Source: JAZDLC01 sp043802345 (GTDB lineage Bacteria > Planctomycetota > B15-G4 > JADJEK01). From it: a stretch of DNA of 12,741 bases. Positions within the stretch are counted from its first letter, which is position 1, and each line of letters begins with the position of its first letter. The translations under genes and the position numbers were made by a program. The stretch covers positions 1-12,741 of the forward strand of contig JAZDLC010000222.1 in the NCBI GenBank assembly GCA_043802345.1. Direction: 5' to 3'. Positions 5,930 through 12,662 of the stretch are shown here, piece after piece. Under the pieces are notes generated by a model. It searched no databases. It saw nothing but the letters and a program-made list of their open reading frames with translations, and had not been told where the DNA came from.

Positions 5930-7198
5930 TCAGGCCGCATCCTCTTCAACTGGATCGTTCACTTCGAGCACCCGCAGCCAGAAGAGCAGTACGGAAAGCA
6001 GCAGGGAAAGAGCCGCGACCAGAACGCCGCCCGCGAGCCCACTGATGGCATAACTTACTCCGCCCAAACAGGTTCCTGTCGCAAGACCGAGACCGGAACA
6101 GGCGCTGTTGAGACCCACCAGGGAGCCTCGGAGCGGGTGTGGGACCAGCCCCGTCAGCACCGCCGCGAACGGCCCTTGCCGCAGCACCTGCACCATGGAG
6201 ATCAGCACCGCCACCAGCACGAAAACAGGAAAGCTGGCGGGCAGCAACAGAAGCGGGCTGAGCACCAGGGATCCGCCGAGAGCCACCAGCACCAGCCTGC
6301 GCTTCCCCAGTCGATCGGACAGCAGGCCGGCGAGCAAGGCGCCAGGCACCGCCCCGAGGCCGAGGCAGAGGAACATCAGGGAGCGCTGTGACAGATCAGC
6401 CGCGTAGCGATCCACCGCATGGTCCGAGAGGGAGGTGATCACAGCGAAGATCGCCAGCGTCGTGAAGAAGGTGGTGGTCAGGGCAGCCGCGGCTCCCGGG
6501 CAACGGAGCGCCTGTCCTGGCTTCTGGAGGAGTGAGTGTGAATCTCCCGTCCCGGATCCCCCGAGGTTCGAGTCGCGCGGCGCCATCCTCAGCACGGCCA
6601 GGCCAGCCACGCAGGCCACGCCAGCGAACAGACCGAACACCCCCAGCAAGCGGTAGCGGGCCAGATACCCCGCGAGGGGAACCCCGATGATCATTGCGAG
6701 ATAGGTCCCTGAAAGCACGAACGACATGGCCCGGCCCCGCCTGCTGTACTCCACCACGTCCGAGGTCATGGCGATCACCGTTGCGGTAATACCGCCCGCC
6801 GCCAGGCCGGCGAGCCCCCGCAGCAGGAGGACCTTCTGGAACCCCAGCCAGGCCAGGGGCAGGAGCAGCAGACCGGAGCAGAGAGCGTACGTGAACAGGG
6901 CCGGAACCAGGATGCGGCGGCGCCCCAGGCGGTCGCACAGGATGCCGAGAATCAGGCCGGAGACCGACGTCCCCAGTGTGTAGAGGGCGGTGAGCTGGCG
7001 GACCTCGCCATCACTCACGCCAAACGCGTCCTTCAACTCGGGGAAGATCGGCGTGAGCGAGTGGGTACCAGCCGCGCCGACGAAAATCGCACCGAACAGA
7101 GCTATCAGGAGGCCGGTCGACCTGTTGTTGTCAGCCAATTTGGACGATATACCTGCCGGGTCCGTGGGTTGGCCGGAGGATACAGCGTGGCGGCCCAT
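5930..7198 (-). CDS. MFS transporter, 12 TM, substrate unknown
   Basis: Predicted 422 aa, the usual size for a 12-helix major facilitator. Residues 1-28 are a polar cytoplasmic tail. The signature loop 2-3 motif is present as GILCDRLGRRRI (85-96) and repeats in the second half as GLLSDRLGKRRL (291-302), the expected internal duplication. A polar central loop (about 205-232) separates the two halves. Family knowledge makes it a proton-coupled or uniport carrier in the inner membrane, with general resemblance to drug or metabolite exporters; the substrate cannot be read from sequence. The ATG at 7198 has only a poor Shine-Dalgarno match. It is the first gene of the minus-strand run and is divergent from the FAD oxidoreductase across 65 bp, which must hold promoters for both directions. 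Confidence 0.93.
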   Translation of the reverse strand: MGRHAVSSGQPTDPAGISSKLADNNRSTGLLIALFGAIFVGAAGTHSLTPIFPELKDAFGVSDGEVRQLTALYTLGTSVSGLILGILCDRLGRRRILVPALFTYALCSGLLLLPLAWLGFQKVLLLRGLAGLAAGGITATVIAMTSDVVEYSRRGRAMSFVLSGTYLAMIIGVPLAGYLARYRLLGVFGLFAGVACVAGLAVLRMAPRDSNLGGSGTGDSHSLLQKPGQALRCPGAAAALTTTFFTTLAIFAVITSLSDHAVDRYAADLSQRSLMFLCLGLGAVPGALLAGLLSDRLGKRRLVLVALGGSLVLSPLLLLPASFPVFVLVAVLISMVQVLRQGPFAAVLTGLVPHPLRGSLVGLNSACSGLGLATGTCLGGVSYAISGLAGGVLVAALSLLLSVLLFWLRVLEVNDPVEEDAA

Positions 7199-7263
7199 TT
7201 AGCAGCCCGTTGATGAAATGGGTGATGCCAGGGCGGAGTCAGCGTGGTCGAGATCGAGGAATC

Positions 7264-8577
7264 ATGAAGGTTGCCGTTGTCGGTGGCGGCGTGTCCGGAG
7301 TGGCCGCCGCCCGCTTCCTGAAGGAGGCTGGGAACGAGGTCGAGATCTTCGAGAAGGCGGCCCGTTCCGGGGGGTTGATGCGGAGCGATACCATCGATGG
7401 GTACGTCTTCGACCGCGCGGGGGGGCACATCCTGTACTCGAAGGACGACTGGTTCCGGTCGTTCATCGCCGGCATCTTTCAGGAGGGTGAACTTCATTCC
7501 AGCGAGCGGAACACGAAGATCCTGTACCGGGACCGGTTCGTGCACTATCCGTTCGAGAACGGCATCGCCGATCTGGAGCCGGAAGACCGCTTGAAATGTG
7601 TCAAGGGGTATGTGGAGGCATGGGCCCGGCGGGAGGCGGGGGCGCCGGTTCCGGACAACTTCCTCGATTGGGTCAAGCACCGTCTGGGGGACGGCATCTG
7701 CGAGACCTTCATGAAGCCTTACAACGAGAAGATCTGGAAGTGCAACCTGTCCGAAATGGGGATCGAATGGGTCGAGGGGAGGGTTCCCACCGCGCCGCTG
7801 GAAGACATCCTGCGCTCGGCCATGGGGCAGCGGACCGAAGGGTACAAGCACCAGATCTCCTTCCAGTATCCGCTCGAAGGCGGGTTCCAGACCATCCATG
7901 ACCGGATCGAAGATCCGGTGCGGAGCGTCCTGCGGACCGGAGCCGAGGTCCGGCACATCGAGCGGAAGGGAGAGCAGTTCGACGTGGACGGCACGCTGTA
8001 CGATCTGGTGATCTCCACCATTCCACTCCCGGAACTGGCGGACATCCTGACCGGGCTGGATGCCACCTCCAGGGAGGCCGCAAGAGCACTGCGGTCGATC
8101 GGAGTGACGTCGCTCCTGTTCGGCATCGATCAGGAAAGCGTGCGGCCCTATTCCTGGCTCTACCTCCCCCATCCGGAGCAAGGCCCGGCCAACCGGGTCA
8201 CCTACCTCTCGAACTACTCGCCCAGGAACGCGCCGGAGGGGCGAGGGTCGCTGCAGGCCGAGGTGACCCATGCCGGACCGCTGAAGGTGGATCGGGAGTA
8301 TCTCATCTCCCTGCGCGACAACCTCGGAGCGATCGGGCTCCTGAACCCGGAAAGAGTGGACGTCATGCACTACCACTCGAACCGCTGGGGGTACATCCTG
8401 TTCGACCGGGACTTCGTGAAGAAGCGCAGGCTCGCAATCGATGGCGTGGAGCGTCTCGGAGTGCACCCTCTCGGACGGTTCGGCCGTTTCGATTATCACA
8501 ACTCCGACCAGTGCGTCATCGCCGCGAAGCGCCTGGTGGAGCGAATCCTCGCCGGGGACGGGGCCTGGCCGTCTTGA
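7264..8577 (+). CDS. FAD-dependent oxidoreductase, UDP-galactopyranose mutase / protoporphyrinogen oxidase-like
   Basis: Predicted 437 aa. The ATG at 7264 is preferred over an in-frame start at 7210 because the dinucleotide-binding fold begins right after it (MKVAVVGGGVSG, then EIFEKAARSGGL) and GAGG lies 4 nt upstream. The Rossmann GxGxxG and the following acidic residue bind FAD ADP-ribose. The middle contains YPFENGIADL, NFLDWVKHRLGDGI, ETFMKPYNEKIW and a GGFQTIHDRI segment, a pattern shared by FAD proteins found in polysaccharide gene clusters and related to UDP-galactopyranose mutase and COG1232-type enzymes. It is probably cytosolic, acting on a nucleotide sugar or an isoprenoid-linked intermediate; the exact reaction is not known. 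The stop overlaps the glycosyltransferase start, indicating co-translation. True UGM identity is uncertain, and the haem-pathway role is unlikely given the neighbours. Confidence 0.85.
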   Translation: MKVAVVGGGVSGVAAARFLKEAGNEVEIFEKAARSGGLMRSDTIDGYVFDRAGGHILYSKDDWFRSFIAGIFQEGELHSSERNTKILYRDRFVHYPFENGIADLEPEDRLKCVKGYVEAWARREAGAPVPDNFLDWVKHRLGDGICETFMKPYNEKIWKCNLSEMGIEWVEGRVPTAPLEDILRSAMGQRTEGYKHQISFQYPLEGGFQTIHDRIEDPVRSVLRTGAEVRHIERKGEQFDVDGTLYDLVISTIPLPELADILTGLDATSREAARALRSIGVTSLLFGIDQESVRPYSWLYLPHPEQGPANRVTYLSNYSPRNAPEGRGSLQAEVTHAGPLKVDREYLISLRDNLGAIGLLNPERVDVMHYHSNRWGYILFDRDFVKKRRLAIDGVERLGVHPLGRFGRFDYHNSDQCVIAAKRLVERILAGDGAWPS

Positions 8578-9530
8578 AGATCTCGATCATCATCCCGACC
8601 TGCAACGGCATGCCGCTGTTCGGCCGGGTCCTGGATCGGATCGCCGCCCAGCACTGCTCCCTCCCGTATTGCGTGTCCTGCGTCGATTCCGAATCGGATG
8701 ACGGCACCTGGGAAGAACTCGGGCGGCGAGGAATTCCGCGGACCAGGATTCGGCGCTCGGAGTTCAATCATGGCGGTACGCGGAACCTCGCGTTCCGTGA
8801 AACCGACGGAGACCTGATCGTCAGCACGGTCCAGGACGCCACTCCGCGAGACGAGCACTGGCTCCAGTCGCTGGTGGACGCCGTGCTCTCCGCTGACGAT
8901 GTGGCCGGCGCCTATTCCCGCCAGCTCCCATACGAAACGGTCAACCCCTTCATCCGGCGGCGGCTCGAGAGCTGGGCGGCGGGCAGGACGGAGCGCGTGG
9001 TGCAGCGGCTCCCGGAAGGCCGGAGCCTCGCGGATCTTCCTCCGCTGGAGCAACTCGCGCTCTGCGCCTTCGACGACGTCTCCTCGATCATGCACCGCTC
9101 AGTCTGGCGCGAGTTCCCTCTGCCGGTCCGCCGGTTCGGGGAAGATGTGGCATGGGGGCGGCAGGTGATCGCCGCCGGAAAGGCCATCGTCTACGAACCG
9201 GCCTCCACGGTCATCCATTCCCACGAAACGCGGGCAATGGACGAATTCCGCAGGATCTACCTGGATCACGCCAACCTGCATGAACTGTTTGGCCTCACGA
9301 CAGTGCCCTCGTTCCGGGCCGCGCTTGGAAGCAGCCGCTCCCAGGCGCGCCTGTACCGGGATCTGGTGGATCGGCTCGACCTGAAACAAGGCGAGCGGAA
9401 GAACCTGCTGCGGCTCGCCACCCGCCTGGCCCTCGCGGAGACTTTCGCCCAGTGGCTCGGAGCACGGTCGGTCCGGAAGGGGCCGCCGAGGGGCCTGTTC
9501 GCCATCCTGGAGCGGTGCATCGCCGGCTGA
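8574..9530 (+). CDS. Family 2 glycosyltransferase, rhamnosyltransferase-like
   Basis: Predicted 318 aa with a TTG start at 8574 that shares TTGA with the stop of the preceding gene. The frame is open from GTG 8511, but residues before MKISIIIPTCNG do not belong to the fold and would overlap 67 nt. GT-A features: SIIIPTCN (4-11), CVDSESDDGT (36-45), EFNHGGTRN (63-71), VQDATPRDEHWL (86-97, metal/donor site region), AGAYSRQLP (111-119), GEDVAWGRQVIAAG (189-202) and VIHSHE (213-218). The FNHG-TR and QDA-P blocks are typical of rhamnosyltransferase-type GT2 enzymes that extend O-antigen or S-layer glycans from a nucleotide sugar in the cytosol. The donor sugar cannot be fixed by sequence alone. 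The C-terminal about 80 residues are helical and basic, possibly membrane-associated. Confidence 0.9.
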   Translation: MKISIIIPTCNGMPLFGRVLDRIAAQHCSLPYCVSCVDSESDDGTWEELGRRGIPRTRIRRSEFNHGGTRNLAFRETDGDLIVSTVQDATPRDEHWLQSLVDAVLSADDVAGAYSRQLPYETVNPFIRRRLESWAAGRTERVVQRLPEGRSLADLPPLEQLALCAFDDVSSIMHRSVWREFPLPVRRFGEDVAWGRQVIAAGKAIVYEPASTVIHSHETRAMDEFRRIYLDHANLHELFGLTTVPSFRAALGSSRSQARLYRDLVDRLDLKQGERKNLLRLATRLALAETFAQWLGARSVRKGPPRGLFAILERCIAG

Positions 9531-9545
9531 AAAGAGACTGGAGCA

Positions 9546-9570
9546 CCGGCCATGCGGCTCTCCTGGCCGG
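9546..9570 (+). terminator. Possible weak terminator stem-loop after the glycosyltransferase
   Basis: Perfect 7-bp arms CCGGCCA and TGGCCGG with an 11-nt loop lie just after the stop codon at 9530. There is no T-run, so it may only attenuate read-through or protect the transcript end. Confidence 0.3.
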
Positions 9571-9594
9571 GATGGCCGATCCCAGGGAACGCCC

Positions 9595-9614
9595 GTTTCT
9601 CTTTTGGGAGAAAC
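9595..9614 (+). other. 7-bp inverted repeat with 6-nt loop
   Basis: Arms GTTTCTC and GAGAAAC flank TTTTGG. It could be a hairpin in the leader of the nucleotidyltransferase transcript or a protein-binding dyad. The stem is AT-leaning compared with its surroundings. No following T-run. Confidence 0.3.
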
Positions 9615-9725
9615 AACCTAGAGGCGATGACCTGCAGATTGTGCGGATCACCCGGCAAAAAATGAAGCCGGCCAGCGGTCCGCGGGAGATACTATTTAAC
9701 GAAACTAGTCTTAGGGAACTTCGCC

Positions 9726-10481
9726 GTGATAGCCCACAAGATGACTGCTGTTCTGCTCGCGGCTGGATGCGCCAGGCGTCTCGTCCATCTGACTCGTGAG
9801 ACACCGAAGTGCCTGCTGGATGTAGGTGGGAAGACGCTGATCCGGCATCAGCTCGATGCAATGAGGGCGTGCGGTGTGGATCAGTTCATCGTGGTGGTCG
9901 GCTTCTGGGCCGAGAAGATTCGCAACCACCTCGGTGATTCGGTGCGCTACGTCCTCAATGAGGTGTACGACAGCACCAACTCTCTCTATTCCCTGTCGCT
10001 GGCGCTCCCTCACGTGACCGGCGGGATGGTGCTGACCAACGCGGACGTTCTGTTCCACCCGAAGCTGCTGTCCCGGCTCGTGACGTCGCCCCACCCGGAC
10101 GCACTGCTGTATGAGCCGGGCGAACAACTGGGCGCCGAAGAGATGAAGGTCCGACTGGAGGGCGCCAGGGTCACAGCCATGTCAAAGTCCATGGAGCCCG
10201 GGACCTATCACGGCGAGAACCTCGGTGTGCTCAAGTTCTCGGCGGAGGGTGTGCGCAGGCTACGCGCCGCCACCGACGAGTTGATCGGGAAGAACGAGCT
10301 CAATGCCTGGGCTCCCATGGCGACCGACGCGATCTGCAAGGAGTACCCGGTCCATGGGATCTCGAGCGGATTGCTGCCCTGGATCGAGGTCGACTTCCCG
10401 GCAGACCTGGAGAGGGCGCGCAAGCTGGTCTGGCCGCGGATCAAGTCCGTGCCGGAGCTGGGATCTCACTGCGCCGGATAG
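9726..10481 (+). CDS. LicC-like nucleotidyltransferase (sugar-phosphate / phosphocholine cytidylyltransferase family)
   Basis: Predicted 251 aa from GTG 9726, which has AGGGA 8 nt upstream; an in-frame ATG at 9741 (MTAVLLAAG) is the alternative and fits the usual family start better but lacks a ribosome binding site. The nucleotide-binding loop is LAAGCARRL (11-19), with Lys28 in TPKCLLDVGGK, the NEVYDSTNSLYSL block (78-90) typical of LicC-like enzymes, NADV (105-108) with the metal-binding Asp, EEMKV (138-142), GENLGVLKF (163-171) and EVDFPADLERA (221-231). Family members use CTP or another NTP to activate phosphocholine, a phosphonate or a sugar phosphate. LicC-type sequence and a glycan context suggest activation of a head group or sugar for surface decoration, but substrate and nucleotide are not determined. 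The stop overlaps the opposite-strand DUF5658-like gene by 16 nt. Confidence 0.88.
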   Translation: MIAHKMTAVLLAAGCARRLVHLTRETPKCLLDVGGKTLIRHQLDAMRACGVDQFIVVVGFWAEKIRNHLGDSVRYVLNEVYDSTNSLYSLSLALPHVTGGMVLTNADVLFHPKLLSRLVTSPHPDALLYEPGEQLGAEEMKVRLEGARVTAMSKSMEPGTYHGENLGVLKFSAEGVRRLRAATDELIGKNELNAWAPMATDAICKEYPVHGISSGLLPWIEVDFPADLERARKLVWPRIKSVPELGSHCAG

Positions 10482-10864
10482 TGCCAGGCCTGGATCTGCA
10501 GCACGATGTGGTAGATCGCCAGGGCGAAGTAGAACGAGAAGCCGACTCCGATCGCGTACCGGGCGTACCGGAAGTTCTTGTGCAGCAGTACGAACATGAC
10601 GCAGAGCGCCGTCAGCACGCCCTTCATGATCACAAACGAGAGGTCTCCCTGCTCGATCATCCAGTTGGCCACCGGGTTCAGCTCTTCTCCGCCCTTCCGC
10701 AGGTAGAGCAGCGTCGCCACTGAGTCGAAGACCGTCAGGCTGAAGAAGGTGAGCAGCAGGAGCGAGAGCCGCCTGGAGTAGAGATCGACGAACGCCCCTT
10801 CACGTTCCTGCTGTCTCCTCAGGCTTCGGCGGCGACCCCCAAGGAAGGAATACCGGGACAGCAT
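10466..10864 (-). CDS. DUF5658-like small membrane protein
   Basis: Predicted 132 aa. ATG at 10864 with a modest AGGG about 8 nt upstream. The N-terminal 30 residues are rich in Arg and probably cytosolic. Three transmembrane helices are apparent at about 33-54, 75-95 and 103-125. Conserved-looking features match DUF5658: an Asp in the first helix (TVFDSVATLLY, D47), the motif GGEELNPVANWM (58-69) and a Lys at the start of helix 2 (K81). Function of the family is not known. The gene is convergent with the nucleotidyltransferase, overlapping at the 3' end, and divergent from the TMTC-like gene, so it is not in an operon with either. Confidence 0.82.
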   Translation of the reverse strand: MLSRYSFLGGRRRSLRRQQEREGAFVDLYSRRLSLLLLTFFSLTVFDSVATLLYLRKGGEELNPVANWMIEQGDLSFVIMKGVLTALCVMFVLLHKNFRYARYAIGVGFSFYFALAIYHIVLQIQAWHYPAQ

Positions 10865-10956
10865 CGGGGTGACCCTGCGCCGGCGGTCCGGCCCCTGGCG
10901 CCGGTTCGAGTCGGCTTGCGGGAGTCTTGGTTCTTGGACACTTCGCTTTTCGACAT

Positions 10957-10997
10957 CGCTTCAGCATTATCGGACCGGGACCCCTGCAACTGAAGCG
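10957..10997. promoter_or_regulatory. 8-bp inverted repeat in the divergent intergenic region
   Basis: CGCTTCAG (10957-10964) and CTGAAGCG (10990-10997) are exact complements separated by 25 nt. It lies in the 175 nt between the divergent DUF5658-like and TMTC-like genes. It could be a two-half-site operator or a leader stem. No clear -35/-10 pair was found, so its role is uncertain. Confidence 0.25.
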
Positions 10998-11039
10998 TTT
11001 CAAGAAGGTGAGAATCGCGAGGAACAAGCGCTACGATTC

Positions 11040-12662
11040 ATGGTCATGCGTTCCAACAGGTGGCTACCATACGGGCTCGCCGCTCTCCTCGCGGTGCTGG
11101 TGTCGCTCAACACCCTCTCCGGCGAATTCGTCTACGACGACCTGACATACGTTCAGGGGAACCCGTCCGTGCTGGGAGAAAAGGGCGTCTTCACGGAGCC
11201 GGCCGCGCCCCTCCTCGAGACCCTGGGCCTCTACCGGCCGCTCACCGTGCTGACTTACCGGTGGAACGCCCGGCTTGGCGGCCTCGAGCCGCTTCCGTTT
11301 CATCTGGTGAACGTTCTTCTGCACGCCCTGGCGTCTCTCCTGGTGGTTTCCCTCGCGGCTCACTGCGGAGCCTCCCGTTTCGTGGCGGGGCTGGCCGGAA
11401 TGCTGTTTGCCGCCCATCCGGTCCATGTGGAGGCGGTGGCCTGGATCGTGGGCCGGGCGGAGATTCTGGCGACGATCCTGGCCATCCTCGCCATTCTCGC
11501 CCATGGGCGTCCCGGAGACCGCAGGCCGGTCGCAAGGGCCTGGCTGGGCGCGCTGCTGTTCGCGGCCGCCGCCCTGGCCAAGGAATCGGCCCTGTGTCTG
11601 CCCGCGTTCTTCCTGCTGCGGGATCTGCTCTCCCGGCCCGCCGTGCCCGCGCGGCGAATCCTGCTCCGGCTATTGCCGGCCGTGACGGCCTGCCTGGCCC
11701 TGGTCCTCGTGCGGTTCCTGGTCCTGGGCCGGTTCGGACCGGACGTGAGCGCCGACCCGTTTCTGGGAGGCCTGCCGCTGGGTGAGCGCGCCCTGCTCGG
11801 TCTGGCAGTGATCGGCAAGGCGCTCCGCCTCATGGTCGTGCCCCAGCCCGCCTCGGTCTACTACCTCCCCACTTCCATGATGACCAGCCAGGCCGCCTTG
11901 CTCGGCCTGTTGTTCGCCATCCCGGTCCTCGCCCTCGCCGTTTTCTGGCGGCGCCGGTCGCGGGATACCGGGCTGCTTGGGTTGGTCCTGGGCGCGGTCG
12001 GCCTGCTCCCGTTCCTGCACCTGATCCCGATCGGAGCTGTCTTCGGCGACCGCTTCCTGTACCTTCCCAGCGCCGGCTTCTGCGTGGCCCTGGCTTGCCT
12101 GCTGATGGCCGGATCTTCCGGAACTCCAGGAACCGAAGGAACAAGAGGAGCACTGCGGCTGCTGATCGCCGGCTCGATCCTGCTGCTGTTCTCCGGTCTG
12201 ACGGTGCGGCGCAACCCGGTCTTCGCCGCTCCGATTCCGCTCTGGGAGGAAGCGGTGGCCTACGAGCCGGACGCCGCCATCCCCCACTATCAACTGGCCC
12301 ACTTCTACAAGGAGGTCGGTCTCCTGGAGTACGAGGGGGAGAACCGAAAGGGCGCCATCTTCCACTTCCTCGAGTCACTCAGGCTGGGACCAGGTCTGCT
12401 CCACGCGGCCGCCGCGCATCTGGCACTGGGAGAGTACGCCGCGGCGAGGCTCCGTGACGCTGCCGGGGCAGCCGCACACCACCGGGCGTCGCTGCAGATC
12501 AATCCGAACCAGGTGGATGCACTCCTCGATCTGGCGGCGCTGTATCCGTCGGGCGTGGTCACCCGGCAGGCAACCGAGGAGATGCTGGAAAAGGCGATGC
12601 GGCTGGATCCGGACGAACGGCAGCGTGAGGCCGTGAGGCAGCTGCGCCTACTCTTCGAGTGA
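11040..12662 (+). CDS. TMTC-like polytopic glycosyltransferase (GT-C) with C-terminal TPRs
   Basis: Predicted 540 aa from ATG 11040 (second ATG at 11046 equally possible). Neither has a strong ribosome binding site, and the open frame back to 10869 is not protein-like and would cover the neighbouring gene's leader. Residues 10-390 are a multi-spanning membrane domain. The first luminal/periplasmic loop has FVYDD (30-34), the acidic pair used by GT-C enzymes. AHPVHVEAVAWIVGRAEIL (125-143) and DRFLYLPSAGF (337-347) are hallmarks shared with TMTC O-mannosyltransferases and their bacterial relatives; AKES (180-183) follows. Residues about 408-527 form roughly three irregular TPRs (HYQLAHFYKEVG; AAAAHLALGEYAAA; ALLDLAALYPSG), which may bind acceptor proteins. 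Family knowledge suggests transfer of a polyprenyl-phosphate-linked sugar outside the cytosol; donor and acceptor are not known. It overlaps a convergent partial gene by 15 nt. Confidence 0.88.
   Translation: MVMRSNRWLPYGLAALLAVLVSLNTLSGEFVYDDLTYVQGNPSVLGEKGVFTEPAAPLLETLGLYRPLTVLTYRWNARLGGLEPLPFHLVNVLLHALASLLVVSLAAHCGASRFVAGLAGMLFAAHPVHVEAVAWIVGRAEILATILAILAILAHGRPGDRRPVARAWLGALLFAAAALAKESALCLPAFFLLRDLLSRPAVPARRILLRLLPAVTACLALVLVRFLVLGRFGPDVSADPFLGGLPLGERALLGLAVIGKALRLMVVPQPASVYYLPTSMMTSQAALLGLLFAIPVLALAVFWRRRSRDTGLLGLVLGAVGLLPFLHLIPIGAVFGDRFLYLPSAGFCVALACLLMAGSSGTPGTEGTRGALRLLIAGSILLLFSGLTVRRNPVFAAPIPLWEEAVAYEPDAAIPHYQLAHFYKEVGLLEYEGENRKGAIFHFLESLRLGPGLLHAAAAHLALGEYAAARLRDAAGAAAHHRASLQINPNQVDALLDLAALYPSGVVTRQATEEMLEKAMRLDPDERQREAVRQLRLLFE

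Larger units (their letters stand above)
9531..9725. other. 195-nt intergenic region with two stem-loops and an AT-rich leader
   Basis: The first stem-loop (CCGGCCA 9546-9552, TGGCCGG 9564-9570) starts 15 nt after the glycosyltransferase stop. The second (GTTTCTC 9595-9601, GAGAAAC 9608-9614) follows. A 12-codon frame MTCRLCGSPGKK occupies 9627-9665. From about 9688 the sequence turns AT-rich (TACTATTTAA) up to the ribosome binding site AGGGA (9713-9717). No good -35/-10 pair is seen, but a separate transcription start for the downstream gene is plausible. Confidence 0.4.

Noticed and set aside
7105..8499. 464-codon minus-strand open frame opposite the FAD oxidoreductase
   Set aside because: The plus strand shows a clear FAD-binding fold and family motifs. 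The antisense frame overlaps the MFS start region and has no recognisable motifs.
10869..11039. Extension of the TMTC-like gene to GTG 10869
   Set aside because: The added residues are Arg/Ser-rich without hydrophobic pattern or ribosome binding site and run into the leader of the divergent gene.
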